Translations under genes and position numbers: made by a program
Notes under the pieces: model-generated
What the model was told of the DNA's origin: nothing
What the model saw: only the letters and a program-made list of their open reading frames with translations
Database searches by the model: none
From: Anisakis pegreffii
Taxonomy: Eukaryota > Nematoda > Chromadorea > Rhabditida > Anisakidae
Direction: 5' to 3'
Length of the DNA stretch: 64,000 nucleotides
NCBI GenBank assembly: GCA_035041965.1
Contig: JAPYMA010003011.1
Location: 62,001 to 126,000, forward strand
Part shown: piece after piece, positions 1 through 13,399 of the stretch
Layout of the letters: each line of letters begins with the position of its first letter
How positions within the stretch are numbered: position 1 is the stretch's first letter

Positions 1-41
1 TGTTATTTGTTGTGTTCGTTTCGAATATACATTTTGTTCAG

Positions 42-201
42 GATCTGAAGAGAATACTTGCAAAACAAATGATTCTACCGTTGCAGTCACTCCCAATACT
101 AGGCACCTTATACAACGTTTCAATTGGTGTAACTGAATACGGTGTTTATCTTGCTACTGATTTAGAGTTGTCACTTTCTGCACTGGGCGGAATGCCTTTA
201 G
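42..201 (+). CDS. Exon-like segment, possible lipid-binding (BPI/LBP-like) protein
   Basis: An open segment with a good acceptor (TTTTGTTCAG) just before it and a GTGATG donor just after it. It is 160 nt, phase 0 to phase 1. It reads as ordinary protein, including the stretch ILPLQSLPILG followed by EYGVYLATDLELS. That order (proline-rich 'lPl...P.l' followed by 'gvYlatDle') resembles the C-terminal half of BPI/LBP-family lipid-binding proteins, but this is a weak family impression. No start or stop is visible and neighbouring exons were not found, so it may be part of a gene extending left of the window. It is the only good plus-strand exon candidate. Confidence 0.35.
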
Positions 202-477
202 GTGATGAAGCTGCAGCATGTTATCCTTAAATTCAGCCATTTGTACGTGCTTACTGTTGTTTACCTTAACCAAATGTGCAAGCATTCTGCAACCAAAGCA
301 ATGCTCCATTGGATTGCTGAGACCTTTGTCCAACAAAAAACAAGTTTGATTCAATTAGCCAATGAAATGAAAATCATCACGTACCAATATATTTCGACAG
401 CAGTCTGGCAGCAAATTTTCATACGGAATATTCGGGACGCGGTTTTCAAAAATTTGATCAATAATTGATTGGATCAT

Positions 478-1664
478 TTCTCATGTATACAAGACGCAAG
501 GGATTTATTTGGAGCTGTTATTTGCAAAATACGTTTTCAGCCCTTTATTTACATCAAATGGTATTAGTGTAAGTCTCAGAAACACCGTTTTTGCACTGTA
601 AAGATGCAGAATATTTGCCTACAGAAGGAGCAAATCCCGCTTTTAGGCGTTATGTTGATCAAGTATAAATGAACATACATTGTTGAATAATGATTATAAA
701 ATAGAAGTATATTTGTTGTGCGCTTAATATTTATTGATTTAAATTATCGTGTCCTTGATGATTGCCTCTAGATCTGATGTGTGCTGTTGATTTTGAATTA
801 AAATTTTCAATACTCATGATGTCAACTTGTGATGTGCCCGACAAACGATATACAAGCATGCGCATAACTACCGCATGTGTCTTCAACGATTTCGGTGTCA
901 TTTTCAATGCGTAATCTCACGACACAATTGCGGAGAATTGAGATAACGCACAGCTGAGAATTGATAGGATTCTTTTTCATTCTTTCAGCAGCAAACATAT
1001 CACCCAAAATTGTGCAGAAACATTACAGTTGAAAATTGCCAATAGTCCTCAAAAATTGATGGATGAAGTTGAAGTTGGTCATTTTGACATATAACAAATT
1101 TTTAAATCAGAGAAAAAAGTGATCTATCGCATTGAACATCTGATAACGTTTACAGCACAGTGCAGAATTTTTCGTTGCAACGGGCATTGATACTCTGTTT
1201 CCATAGAGGCATTTATGAACACAACATAACAATTCAGATAAACAGTACAGTACATGGATGATAGAAAATGCAAAGTGAGAAGAAAATCAGTGAATCGAAG
1301 AATCGTATAAAAATCAGTGAATCGTATAAACTTCATACAAATTTAAAAAATGAAAGCAAAAACAATCAAAATCGTCTGACCCGCTGTCACAAGAAACAAT
1401 TTGAATGAAATGCAAACATTTGATAAAATCAACGCACATTTTATACACAATTTTTACCACTGCAAAGAGGTAAAGTTACAAGTTCAATTAGTCCTGAAAC
1501 TACTATTTGTTGCGTTTCACGATCCATATTTATAATAAACTGCAGTCTGAAAAGTTTTCATCATTCGATTGCAAGGAGCGTTTGGTGATCGGTTAATGTC
1601 ATCGGATCGTGAAGGCAAACATCCTATTTGGTTGAGCGATACTCGTGAATGTTGAGCCATCATA
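478..1664. other. Intergenic, no gene seen
   Basis: AT-rich sequence between the left-edge exon candidate and the 3' end of fukutin-like copy 1. Short open frames here lack splice signals and look like chance. Two adjacent near-copies of 'aaaatcagtgaatcg' occur near 1283-1330. Confidence 0.5.
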
Positions 1665-4600
1665 TTACTCAAAAATTCTATATACATCATTCCACTCTTG
1701 TTTTGTCCATTTTCCAGTTTTCTGAACGTTTCTATGCGAAGAATACCAAAGGAATTCATCATTTTTGTGACGTTCAGTCCAATTTTTCCCATAATCTGCC
1801 TGAATATAAGGAGCGATTGAGATTGGAGTACGATGAGGTATTATGTGGTAGCACTGGTGAATGCGAAAATTCGGTGGTTCCGTAAGAAAGAGCCTGTCAA
1901 ATGGGGAAGAAGGATGACAAACAACGTAACTGCATGGAAACTGATAAAGATGAAAACAAAAAGGCGATCGAATCGGAAGATTTCAAGGAAAAGTCAGTTC
2001 AAGATAGCAATGTTCAGAGTGCATATTACGTTGTCGCCAACGTCTAAGTTCAGTGAATTTGTCCTTATCAATGATAAGGATTCGAGAAACGATGAGAAAG
2101 CAAAAGAAGTGAAAAATAATAAGTTGAAGGTTAAACCTCGAGAACTTGTTCGACATTACACGGAACATGAAATAAATGACCGTACAAATCACCAACACAA
2201 AGCTTATCGATGCGTGGATATATCCATCTTAACTTCTGCTTCTTATACACGATCATACCGCCAACCCAATCAAACTCTTCATCATGAAACACGAAAAATA
2301 AGTCCATCTTTATGCTGTCCGAATATACTGATAACTCCAACGAGTCGTTCGCCTATAACATTTCTATGTGCAAATAAATAAACTGAATGATTATTCGAGG
2401 ATGAATATTGGTTGATTAAGATTTGATACATTGAGGTTGTTGTCGATTTGTTTTTTAAGTGCTAAAAATTTCAGAACGGGATTTGACAAGGATGTAACGA
2501 TGCGACTAATCATTCTAAATGTGAGCATCAACAGGGAAACTCACATGTGACAGCAATTCATTTCACTTCCTAAATAACTGTGAGAAGAAAACATCTCTTG
2601 ATTTAGCTACCTTCTGGTTACTTTCTGCTCCACTAATCCCATCTGGTCCAGTGGCTAGGATTCTGACATTCATCGGCGCGGCCCGGGTTGGATTCCCGAT
2701 ATGGGAATTTGTTTTTTTTAAGTACATTAATAGCCCCACTGCTAATCAGCACTCCTCGTATTGGCGTTTGACGAGACAAAAATATTTATCAGTAGAAAAA
2801 AATCTGATCTGGTCAGTTTGAGAAAATGAGATACACTAATGTTGGCGACTATGAGAGTATTTGGTTGTTGAGTGAAGTTGAAAGAAATTTCAAAAGGGAA
2901 TTCCCATGCCGGGAATCGAACCCGGGCCGCGTGGGTGAAAGCCACGAATCCTAGCCACTAGACCACATGGGATGTGGAACATTGACAAACGATTGAGATC
3001 AGAAAGTACTAACTTTTCCGAGGATCCAATAGAGTTTCAACGAAGTGTTTTTCTGAAGATCTTCAAGCATTGTTTCGTTCAATTCATTTATCTGCATTGC
3101 AAAATCAACATCCTTCGTATCTCTGATGAATGCACACTCACGATACCATCCTGATATTACAAAATCATTTATTGTGAAGTGCATCTTCATTATAATTGTT
3201 GCGTCTCTCTGAAGGGCGATTCAATGACAGAGAACATCTTCACAAAACTTAATTGGAACTGCTTTAATGAATTTATTTTCAATAGTATCAACGCTCATAA
3301 ACGAAAATGCCAAATTTGAGTGTGAATAATGCTTCAACGTCATTAGTGACAATACATAACTACCTCATTCTTTTTGTGTTAAAACACTCTCAAAGTATTG
3401 CAAATCAAAAGAGACCAAATCTACTGCACGAAACAAGAATCTCAAATGCTCTATAGCACAGTGAAATGGCAACCGACCGAGTAGAGTTCCACCAAAAAGG
3501 AACAAATGTGATCCATAGCTTTCAACGAGATCACGAAACTGGCTCATGGATTTGACAAATCTTTTCGGAATAACTGATTCAGTTATTTCATAGGGTATAC
3601 TCATACCGAGGCAGTTCAAGAAACGGCCGTTGTTCCAGCTCCACAAAAATTTCTCGTTGTCATAAGGGAGGCTCACTTCAACACCACCATAAATTGTCAT
3701 TGTTAAACGTAACCTAAAAGTAATCAACTGCAGAAGCATCAAAATGGAAACTAGCCTATCATATTGAAAAGTCTGCTTAATCAAGCAAGAAATACATGGT
3801 CAGATGCAAGTTATCGTTACTTCAAAACACAAAAACTTAAAGCTTCATTCAATAGATTATGAATTGCGAGAAGTGATGAACGACAACAAATCCTCATGAT
3901 TTGTTTAGATTCATAAAATTAGCCAAAAAAGCATTGTGCTAAAGTGGAATTCAGTGAGTATAATTGTTGTCTGATGATCATGATCAGTTTATACTAACAA
4001 CGGACTAGATTGAGCAAATATTCAAAATGTATCAAAATCCTACCCGTGAACTGCACGCACTTCATTGTGAATGTAAAACTTTACAAAATCATTCGATGGA
4101 CTTTGCTCCATCGGGAACACCTTTATCCGACCGCTTTTCATCATGATTGGAATATCGAATGATGCAAACCAAATTTCATTTTTCCACAGCTCATCAACAG
4201 GCAACAGAAATAAATGTCCAACAGATAGTAAAATATCTCGCTCTTCAGATGTCTGCAACGAATGTTCAACTAACAAACCAAAAATTGGAATAAAATTAAC
4301 AAAGCTCCTTAGTTTCCTGAATATTAACAAGGCAGAACGCACTTGTAGCAGCGTTTTTGTTGTTTTGAAGTTGATCAGGCAAATCAGGCAAGCGACAAGT
4401 TTCAAGTTATTCAACTTCAATAATTTGATCTACTTGAAATTGCAAATTAACTGCAACGAAGACTGAAAACTAAGTGACATATCACTAACTCGCATAAATT
4501 CAATTAAATTCAGTGGGAAGCGATTTTCCGACTGATTTGCGACTATAAACCCATCCTAATAAGTTCACACTACACCAGTAAGCAAATCGAAAATGAATGG

Positions 4601-5165
4601 AAAACGAACAAAGACCGAGTCGTTCACCACATTCGTGTACACTGAAATCGTCTGCAGCCAACACCTTGACCACAGTATCACTGATAGAATCACAATCATA
4701 CAACACACCAACAAAACGATAAACTGTCGTGTTGATCCAGTCGCAGTTGATGAGCATTTCTGCTTGCTCATTGCTGGGCTGAATTCGTAAGATATTAGGC
4801 AATCATTCGAGCGTTTTTACACAGCTTATTCCGTATCGTGACTCAAGTTGATTCACCACGAATATCACCATGGAAGTTTTACGAGTGTCCATCAAATCAA
4901 AACCATTCATCTATGTGGGCATGATACAGACAACAAGTGTTGATAGTGACTGAGGACCGTAGAGCACGTTTTCGGGCTCATATTTCATTATAAACATTCC
5001 CCTCTCTTGCAACCGATAACGCAACATTAACAAGGAGTGCAACCAAGAATCAGAGCACTGCAACCAAATAACATCCAGCGGAGCACTGCCGTAGCAAAGG
5101 AGAGGTTGATTTTCGATGGGATAGCGGAATGTCCACTTTTGACTTTTTAACGGAATCAATGCTTG
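1665..5165 (-). CDS. Fukutin-family (LicD-type) phosphotransferase, copy 1
   Basis: A multi-exon gene. Supported exons in mRNA order are about 5165-4932, 4778-4576, 4316-4044, 3713-3478, 3150-3014, 2352-2137 and 1799-1665 (stop TAA at 1667-1665). Phases join through every junction. Motifs in order are LFGGTLLG, split by an intron before WYREC, then the acidic nucleotidyltransferase motif DVDFAM, NDSLELS, DLFF, DWVGGMIV, HVPCNVE and ADYGKNW, with a short C-tail ending in FE. This order matches the C-terminal catalytic half of animal fukutin/LicD proteins, in which the fukutin members are Golgi type II enzymes that transfer phosphosugar units to glycans. The specific substrate here is unknown. 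The start codon and membrane anchor were not located; they should lie above 5165. A tRNA gene sits in the intron at 2353-3013. The region around 3780-3960 has broken similarity to a candidate exon of copy 2, so an exon may be missing or decayed. Confidence 0.8.
2637..2707 (+). pseudogene. Degenerate tRNA-Glu copy
   Basis: A 71-nt tRNA-like sequence in inverted orientation to the good tRNA-Glu 200 bp away. The acceptor stem pairs except for one mismatch and the A-box is close to normal. The T-loop invariant TTCGA has become TTGGA, and the anticodon stem no longer pairs properly. A run of eight T follows. It could still attract RNA polymerase III, but it is unlikely to give a working tRNA. Confidence 0.75.
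2901..2972 (-). tRNA. tRNA-Glu (anticodon UUC)
   Basis: A full 72-nt cloverleaf on the minus strand. The 7-bp acceptor TCCCATG/CATGGGA pairs perfectly, and the D-arm carries GTGGTCTAGTGGCTAGGATT. The anticodon stem CGTGG/CCACG encloses the loop CTTTCAC (anticodon UUC), the T-loop is GGGTTCGATTCCC, and the discriminator is A. A TTTT terminator follows at about 2896-2893. It lies inside an intron of the fukutin-like gene, on the same strand, starting 41 bases after the upstream exon ends. Confidence 0.93.
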
Positions 5166-6556
5166 CTGGCAGTAAGTATGATGTCGTCCCTTTGTTTGTA
5201 AGCTTTAGAGTTTTAGACTGGCTTTAGTGCAGAAAGCGTTATGATGAGGTGACAACATGTGAGGTCAGTCCATTGATGCTTTATGAAATTATATGTTCTG
5301 ACACCTAGAAACTGGCAACGGAAACATCTGCGACTGGATTGAAAAGCAATGCACTGAATGCAAATTCAATTGAATGCAACTGCTCATAACAGCTGCTCGA
5401 CGAATCCAACCATGCATGATAGCGATTCAATTTCCAGTTATCATTGAATTCTTTCGGTTATGCTTACAATTCAAGGAATTTAGCTGTGAAGGGTAGAAAG
5501 GAGCAACAAGTTGAGCGCACCGGTGCAGTCTAGTAACAACAACGTGCATGCCCTGGTGATTCAAAATGTTTTGCCGCAAAATTCGCGACATAAAATCAAA
5601 TGTACAGGCATGCTTTCAAGTGAGTATCCCAGCAAAAATGCGAGATCGCACCAGCTTTTCAGCTCAAGACCGCACTTGTTTTACATCCAGAACAGATGAT
5701 GCAAAAGAAGAGAAATAAATCCCACTGTTAACAAGCAATCGAAATGAGAATGTCGACTGATCACCACATTAAGGCACCTTCACAACTTCGTTGTACTGCA
5801 CTGAATGAGAGATTTCAATAAAGAATGGTTAAAGAGAAAACTACCGCTCTCTCTAACTTACACAAACGAACATTTCTGTTGTGATATTTTGATCGTCAGT
5901 GGCGTGCAACTACGAGCAATTTACTGTTCCAGTACTAGACGGGCTCCTTAGTTCTGCACCACACTAGCTCGCTGCTGTTTTAAACAACGCAGATTTAGTA
6001 GCTGTTCTTTCTGCTGCAATAATTTCCAAAACTAGCGATAATTTGCTTTTTAATAGCACTTTAGTGAGCCACATTTTTGTGAAATTCCGCAAATTCGCAC
6101 TTTTCACCTCCAAGAGTATGCTTATTGTTAGTTTCCCCAATATCAAAACATTCACAGTACATATTTGCTGTGTAGCTCTGAAATGTACTCAATTAGGTAG
6201 CAACTAGTGGACTAGTTTTGCTGGTTGTGAAAAGCGCTTTAGAGAAATAACGACTAGTTTTTCCAATCAGCGGCACTTTTAGCGAGAAGTTTTCGCTACT
6301 TCTTCGTTAGCGGTGCTGCTGGCGGATTACCTCTAGCGAAATGACAATGTTTTTTAAGTGAATTAGCGATTAGCCAAGCTATTTCTTTTCAGCAGTATGA
6401 CCGTGGCTATGTCGTTTCGCTAGAAGTAATCCGATAGTATCAGAAAAATTGGTTTCTTGTGACGCGTCATTTTGAGAACATTATTAAACAATCGTGAAGG
6501 AAATATGAAAAAAAAACACTGTTGAACAAAAACTTAGTTATGGATTTGTTGACGAT
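5166..6556. other. No gene seen; imperfect inverted repeat
   Basis: The missing first exon of fukutin-like copy 1 should lie in the left part of this stretch but was not recognised. At 6322-6345 and 6411-6434 there is a 24-bp inverted repeat (21 of 24 matching, 65-bp spacer) containing the core TTTCGCTAGA. It could be the stem of a small non-autonomous transposon, but no clean target duplication was found. Confidence 0.4.
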
Positions 6557-6862
6557 GTTCATTGTTTTATTATAGTTCATTATTGCGTGTTGCGGGGAAC
6601 GGACAAATTCGAGACACCGCACCCATTTCTTTGTTCTCGTTCCGGACTTTTCTGCCCCCAATTCTCCCGAAATTCTTCCTTCCTGCAACATATCAATCTA
6701 TATGATGTTTTTTTCTGTTGCAGTGAAGATACCCGCCATTATTGTTCAACATCGTTGTTGGAGTTCTACTAAATTAATATCTTATTATCAAGAACATACA
6801 ACCCATACCAGCTGCTCCCATTATTGTCAATATGAATCCGATAATGATATCAATTTATTCTG
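6557..6862. repeat. Dispersed repeat R1, copy a
   Basis: About 300 bp of clear similarity to 20502-20797. Shared landmarks in the same order are GGGGAACGGACAAATT, GAGACACCGC, a poly-T tract ending in TTGCAG, and ATTGTTCAACATCGTTGTTG. No long shared reading frame survives, so it is treated as a non-coding dispersed repeat. Both copies lie close to an R2 array. Confidence 0.8.
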
Positions 6863-7108
6863 CAATTATACGAACTTATGGATGACGTTCAGTTCCTGGC
6901 CAATGCCGGCGGCCAGCTGAAAACAGAATTTACAATTGTGACCAGAAACATCTAAATGAATGGAATTCTCAAAAAGATAACTGAAAAATTCGATAGTTTC
7001 GAGCAAAAAACAATGCTGGCTCACCACAGAGAGTTGCACGATCACCTTATATTGCGGATCACCTTCTAATGGAGCGCTCACCGGCGGAATGGTTTCTAAA
7101 CTTATTCT

Positions 7109-7159
7109 TCGCAACACGAATACTAAATCGCCAATAGCGATTTAGTATTCGTGTTGCGA
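7109..7159. repeat. Perfect 23-bp hairpin
   Basis: Arms 7109-7131 and 7137-7159 are exact reverse complements with a five-base loop (CAATA). Pairing becomes imperfect beyond the arms. It could be an extruding palindrome, the remnant of an inverted duplication, or a source of small RNA. Confidence 0.85.
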
Positions 7160-8139
7160 GAAGAAAGTTCGCTAATAAAAACAAACGCAAAAGCAATCAA
7201 CCAGCCAGTATCGCTATTATTGCTGGGTATCAGTCGTCGTCGAATCGTTTTCACGAAAATACAATCTATCATCGAGTGAATGTTGGGTATCTAAGTCGAG
7301 CACTTAAATAAAATCACCAATTAAAGGAAATAAGTGACATTTACACGAATGAATAAGTAACAATGGTGGAACTCTTTCTTCTTGTTTCTGTTAGTACCTT
7401 TGATCGCTGAATTATTGATCGAGAAAAGATTCGAAAAGAAAGCTGATTGCCTTTTCATGATTTCGAAGAATGATGTAAGTTATTGAGAGACAACGAAGAT
7501 GTACTTGCTCACGATGATGTGTGATTAGTGATTAAATGATTGAATAAATAAATGAATAAATAAATAAATCATGTTGATAACAACTAACATTGATCGAAGG
7601 ATTACAGTAATAACGAAATATTCGGAGAGAAATTCAGATAGCACAACTGAACGTATTGCGATTACTGAACTCAAATTAGGGCTGAGAAGTGAGCGGAGTA
7701 ATTAACTGATTAATATTATATTTGTGGCACACATGCTAAAATTACGAATCAATTTCTGTTTCAATTTTCTGTTTCTCTCGAATTGATGATGGTATTTTTG
7801 TTCGATTCGATTGAATTTATTGTTGTCTTCTAGTGATTTACATCTATCGTCAACGCAATAATATAATATTTCGTTTAACAGATTGTTACTAAAGGAAGCA
7901 ACCAGAATGTTGTTCAGTAAATGTTGTGGAGGCTGGGCGAGGGTCGAGTAGTAAATTCGAGTTTATTACAAGTATTACAGTTTACAAGGTCGGTGAATAT
8001 GTGAGGTTAAACAATATGAGATTTACAATAGTGTAATACATATAATATTTACAATATTTCACCTATTTGAAATTGCATTATCAACAAGTAGCCTGGATTT
8101 GAAGGTTTTACTTTCGCTGGAGACTACCTCATGAGGATA
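7160..8139. other. No gene seen; AT-rich with short AATA repeats
   Basis: Low-complexity AT-rich sequence, including an AATAAATAAATAAAT run near 7548-7568. No coding exon was recognised on either strand. Confidence 0.5.
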
Positions 8140-10160
8140 TAATCAATTCTCAGTAATGATACCTGATTGTTTCTGTAAGAGGTATTCATTGACATCAGCA
8201 TCGCATGTGAAAGTATGATTGATACAGTTGAGACATTCAACATATTCAATTTCCACGCATTCAAAAAGATCTGATGAGTAAATCGCTTTCTAGTGAGAAG
8301 ATATATATTCTAGCGAGAGAACCGCCGAAGGTATAATATAAGGTGTAACTGACTGTATACATCGAAATGACCGACAATATCTGAGTAGCAAGCAAAAACC
8401 GTCCCACAACAAATTTGGTTTTCCGAACCAGAGAATCTGGAGAATCAGATGATTGATAGAAGGATATATATTACCATGCAAACTTGAGAGCACTGCTAGA
8501 CGGAAAATGGTGATCCTTAAATTGCTAACTCCTCGTGACCGCTGATTTGAATTTGGTAACCTTTACAGTACTGAACAAGCGCTACTGCGCTAGTTGAGGT
8601 ACTTTTGAGAAATTAGCTATATCTCCTCATGAAAGCAAAATCGCCCGCCAACATACATATTCGTCTGAAAGTAGTGAATCTGGAGAATTCAACGATGTGA
8701 AGAAATAACCATGTTAATGGGCAAACCTGAGGACGCGGTTAGTTTGAAGATGGTGAAGCTGTTGCTACTATAGTAGTGCACACATTGATTTATAGTGATA
8801 CAACGTATTGAAGCAAGCGCGACTGCGCTAGTTGAGATACCCCTAAAAAACTACCTGTATCTCTTCAAGTATGCAAAATCGCCCGACAACATATATACAT
8901 TTCTGAAAGTAGAGAATCTAGGAAATCTAATGATGTGAAAAAATCACCATGTTGCTGGGCAAAGTTGAGGACACCGTATAGTTTGAAGATGGTCAAGCTA
9001 GTATTATACAGATGGATCAATAGAGATACATTGTATTGAAACGAGCGCCGCCGATCTGCTCGAGATACATGCAGAAAAGATACATACAGCAATGTCGGGC
9101 GATTTTGCTTTGGTCAGGAGAATTCGCCGATATTCTGAACTTATCTCAAGTAGCCAGTATAGGATTGAGAAAATAGCTACATCTGTTCATCTGATCACAA
9201 TTACTCGGCATAGTTTATGATATTATTATATAAGAGATTCTGAGCAATCGAATGGTGCAAAGAAATTCATATGTTACCGGACAAACCTGAGGGCACCGGT
9301 ACCTTGAATATCGTATACGCCTATAGTGCTGTAACAATGTATACAACTGATCAATAGTGATAAAATGTATATGAATGAGCGCCTCTGCGCTAATTGAGAT
9401 GGCTTCAGGAAAACAGCTATATCTCTTCAAGTAAGCAGAATCGTTCAACAAAGTATGCATTTTTCTAAATCTAGAGATTCAGCTGGATCGAATGGTGCAA
9501 AGAAATTCGCATGTTACTGAGCAAACTTGTGGGCACGGTAGGCTTGAAGGTGGTACTCGCATAGCCTTGACATGGGTTTAAGAAAATAGCTATAGATCCT
9601 CAAGAAAGCAAAATCGTTCTGGCAACGTATATATTTTTCTGAATGTAGAGATTCAGCTGGATCGACGGTGGAAAGAAATTCACACGTTTCTGGGCAAACC
9701 TGAGAAGACGGCTAGCTTGAAAATGGCACTCCTCATTTTGCCAGATGAACGCATTGATTGATCTGTTGTGATCAATCTGTGTGAATGAGCACGACTGCGC
9801 TGTTCGAGATAGGTCTGAGAAAATAGTTACATCTCCTCAGCTAAGCAGAATCGCTCAAAACTATTGATATTTTTCTGAATTTAGATGTTCTGCTGGATGA
9901 TATAATGTACATTAACTTATATGCTGCTAGGCAAATCAGAGAGTACGGTATGTCTGAACCTGTTAACCCCTATGGCTTTGAGATAGGATTATCAAAATTG
10001 CTAAATCTCCATAAGTAAGAAAAGTTGTTCAGCAAAATATATATTTTTCTAAATCCAGAGGTTCTGAGGAATCGAACGGTGCAGAGAAAATGTTATGTTA
10101 CTGGACAAACGTCAGCACACCGTTAGTTTGAATATGGTGACCGTAAAAATGTTTTAGTCC
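8140..10160. repeat. R2 degenerate tandem array, block 1
   Basis: A run of diverged units of about 170-240 bp. Recurring landmarks are GCAAAATCGCCCGACAACAT, TTTCTGAA, TAGAGAATCT, TGTTACTGGGCAAACCTGAG, GTTTGAAGATGGTGA and GAGCGCNACTGCGCTAGTTGAGAT. The first landmark recurs near 8637, 8875, 9434, 9609, 9846 and 10020, and an inverted piece lies near 9098. There is no conserved reading frame. It resembles a minisatellite or the tandem core of a non-autonomous mobile element. Confidence 0.85.
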
Positions 10161-13100
10161 TCGTTCGAACACATTGCATCACTTATTATTGGTCAATCTA
10201 TACATCAGTATAGCAATTCCATGGTCAACATCTTTAGGCTAATCGTGTGCTGAGGTTTGCCCAGTATCTGGCCGTTTCATCAAATCATTCGATTCCCCAG
10301 ATTCTCTAGTTTGAGATAATTATGCATGTCATCATGGTTTGATTGTTTTATCTGACCATCATCATACTGCTATTCGATATTGCAGGGTGATAATTCAATT
10401 CTGAATTTCACAGCAAACTTGAGACACTTTATTATATCGTGGCTGTTCTACAGCTACTGTTATTGCGCATGTTTTACTTGTAGGAATCATAACGCTATGT
10501 AAATAAATTTATTATCCAATCGCATTCTTTTGCTTGATTTTCGCTTGTTAGGAAGTTTGTTTGGATAGTTTTTAGTTTTTCGTCACTTAATACTATTCAC
10601 GTAAAGCTGCATTAATCTGCATTTATTAATAATTAATAGCATTTCTTCTGATGTTATTATAATGATGATAATTAGTTCCATTACTACTGTTATTGTTTTA
10701 CATACATTTACCTTAATCTCAATAAAATATTCTCAACTGTTCTTTTTCCACAAGCTGTTGTACATTTATTGTTATTGTGCTGTCATATATCTTCGTTTAC
10801 CAATCGAATCACAAATAATTTTATTTGATAGCGAACAAGCTCATCAAAACATATAATCAAAACAATCGTAGGATTACCATTTAAACACATCAATTATCAC
10901 TAATTTATGCACAAAAATTCAGCTGTGTTGAATAGTATTCGTAGAGTCATTCGAATCGATCAACAAAATGTTAATCGACTTTATTTCCACTATTGACAAA
11001 TGAGATCACATAATTTGAAGGAATCATAAGGAATCGCAGAAAATAATTCGAAATTAAAACATATGTGCACGCTATATGTCTCAAAATACCGACGTGAGGC
11101 GCATAAAAGGCTAGACGGCGACTGAAGTATTAGCAAAACGAAAACATTAAAAGAATACTGAAAATTAAGACGGAAAAATAGATGATACGTCTTAAAGAGT
11201 GCCTCCGGTTTGCTGAAATGGACCCATAACTGTAGAGAAAAACGCAGCCCACCCTGAAAGATACAAAGTGGTTAAGTGATTACGGTAACTAGCCACGCCC
11301 ACAGTTAATGTAACTAATGGGAGCACTACCCCCGGGGTTAAATGACTACAGTAGGTAGGCACGCCCACAAGTTACGGTAATAGCTACACTCGCGTTTAAC
11401 GAAAACGTTACGAGTCAAGTAAAGACACGAAGAGTCGAAAAATGAGAATACGTCACACACGTGCACCTGGACAAGTAACAAGGAATGTTCAATGGTAATT
11501 TATTATCAATGTTAATTCTTTTATGTTCGAAGTGTCAGATCACAAATTGTAAGCTTTGTCCGTGCTTACAAATTCAGAACAGACCATCTGGACTGCGCCG
11601 ACGCATCCATACATCTTATATCATTTGGATCCCATCGAGTTTTAGTAACCAGCGACAATGATGATACTAGTGGTGAGAATTGCAATGGGATGCTGAATAG
11701 TGACCAGTGACGCCCACTACTAGGATAACCTTGCAATAACAAATAATCAACGCAATTCTGATCAATCTCAAATCTAATTAATTCATGTCTATGAAAACAA
11801 CCTTCTTGTAAACACGACTGAAACCAACCGATTTATTGTAATATTTGGAAGAGTAGTTGCTTATTTCTTCTTAATTTTCAAATCAGCAATTCAGCATTTC
11901 ATTTACCATCGTTCTTGGGTCCATGAATTGCCTTATTCACTATTTGTCTGATAGACAGAATGATGACCGAGGTGTCAATATGCTGTGCAAGATTTTGATA
12001 CGGAACCTCACCCATGGCGTCCGAAGAGAAGTGGGGAAAGCTTTTCGATCTCACATACTCTCCACAAAATAAATAATTGAGCATAAATAGAGACGCCAAC
12101 CTTTCCTGTGCACATCAATGGTGTTCAAACAACGACACTCATTCATACCTATTGATTTCATCGTAGGATTTACGCTAACATGCATTAAACATCATGTTAC
12201 AAATGCTCTACTCCTAATATTACTTTTCCATTGCTATTCCATGTTGTGTGACATTTGAAAATTTGTGTCTTTCATAAACTCTGCCTCCTTTCAAGAAAAT
12301 CTACCATCATATTTGAGACTCCCCATTTGTTTTTTGTCACATCGTAATGTTCTTCGAAGGAATCTCATACATTCATCGAGATTAACATGACTATGCTAAA
12401 GATGTGTGACGGTCTTCTCATGAAACATTCCTCTATATATGACCACTCAGTTCAGTTATATTTTGCTAAATCGCTAACAGTGTTTTGCATTAGCCCATTC
12501 TCAAAATGGCTTCTCACATCGATGATTCGATAAGCCTTTAAATTTCAAGTTCTTAGTCCCCCAACTGCGATGAAAACAATCGTGTTAAAACTAGAACCTA
12601 TACTGCACCTTAATTCCCTTGAATTTATCGGCACAAAACTACAATGTCCGTCACGACAATCCTAAACCACTACTTGTCGATTCTTTCAAGTTGTTTCGGT
12701 GTGATGTGTGATAACACGTGGAAAAACGTTTATGCAGCTGTCGCGCCACGCACCATTCATATTTTCAAATTTATCCTAATCTCAGCAAAGTTATGAGCTT
12801 ACGCCCAGGCAAGACCTTGAAACTTGAGCCTGTTCCTATCATGTGACATCCGAATAGTTTTTGCATGGTTCTCAACGCACTTTGCGATTCTGTCTCAATC
12901 ATGAAACCCCATCATATGACGGCTATCAATGCTTCCCTCTATTATGCCTGGCACGACAGCATCGAACAGAGCGATGAAGGCACGAAAACACGAAATAATC
13001 ACATCAACAACAACAAGAAATAATCATGTAAACAACAACAACAGCAACAGAACAATTAAACAGATGTTGACATCAACAGAGATTTCAGTGATTACATCCA

Positions 13101-13390
13101 ATCTGAAAATCCAAAACAAACAAACATGAACAAATTCTGAAAAAAAACCTTGTAAAGAAAATATAATCAAGCGAGCTGAATTCATTTCGGCTCAACTAAA
13201 AAATTAGCTTGAGGTCGAGTCAAGCTATTGTTAAATGAAGCTTGACTGATGTCTTGTTTCCGACTATATAATGTATGAGAATCCAAGGAATGTTACCGGT
13301 CTTTCTAGTCCTCAATTTGTCACCAGAGAGGTCGAATTCATGATGTTAACCCAAAACTACTATTTCCAGAACAGCTTGATTGGGAACATA
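10161..13390. other. No gene seen; small tandem duplication and CAA tract
   Basis: Mostly featureless AT-rich DNA. A 66-bp tandem duplication covers about 11270-11381; each copy starts GGTTAA and contains ACGCCCACA. A CAA/ACA-rich simple repeat lies at about 12998-13050. No exon with convincing splice sites was found. Confidence 0.5.
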
Positions 13391-13399
13391 CATACTAGG

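Noticed and set aside
385..477. Minus-strand exon-like segment MIQSIIDQIFENRVPNI ending at a GTACGT donor
   Set aside because: No next exon in the required phase could be found and the opposite strand also carries an open frame; noted but not annotated.
2742..2945. Minus-strand frame starting MAFTHAARVRF
   Set aside because: Overlaps the tRNA-Glu and has no coding support.
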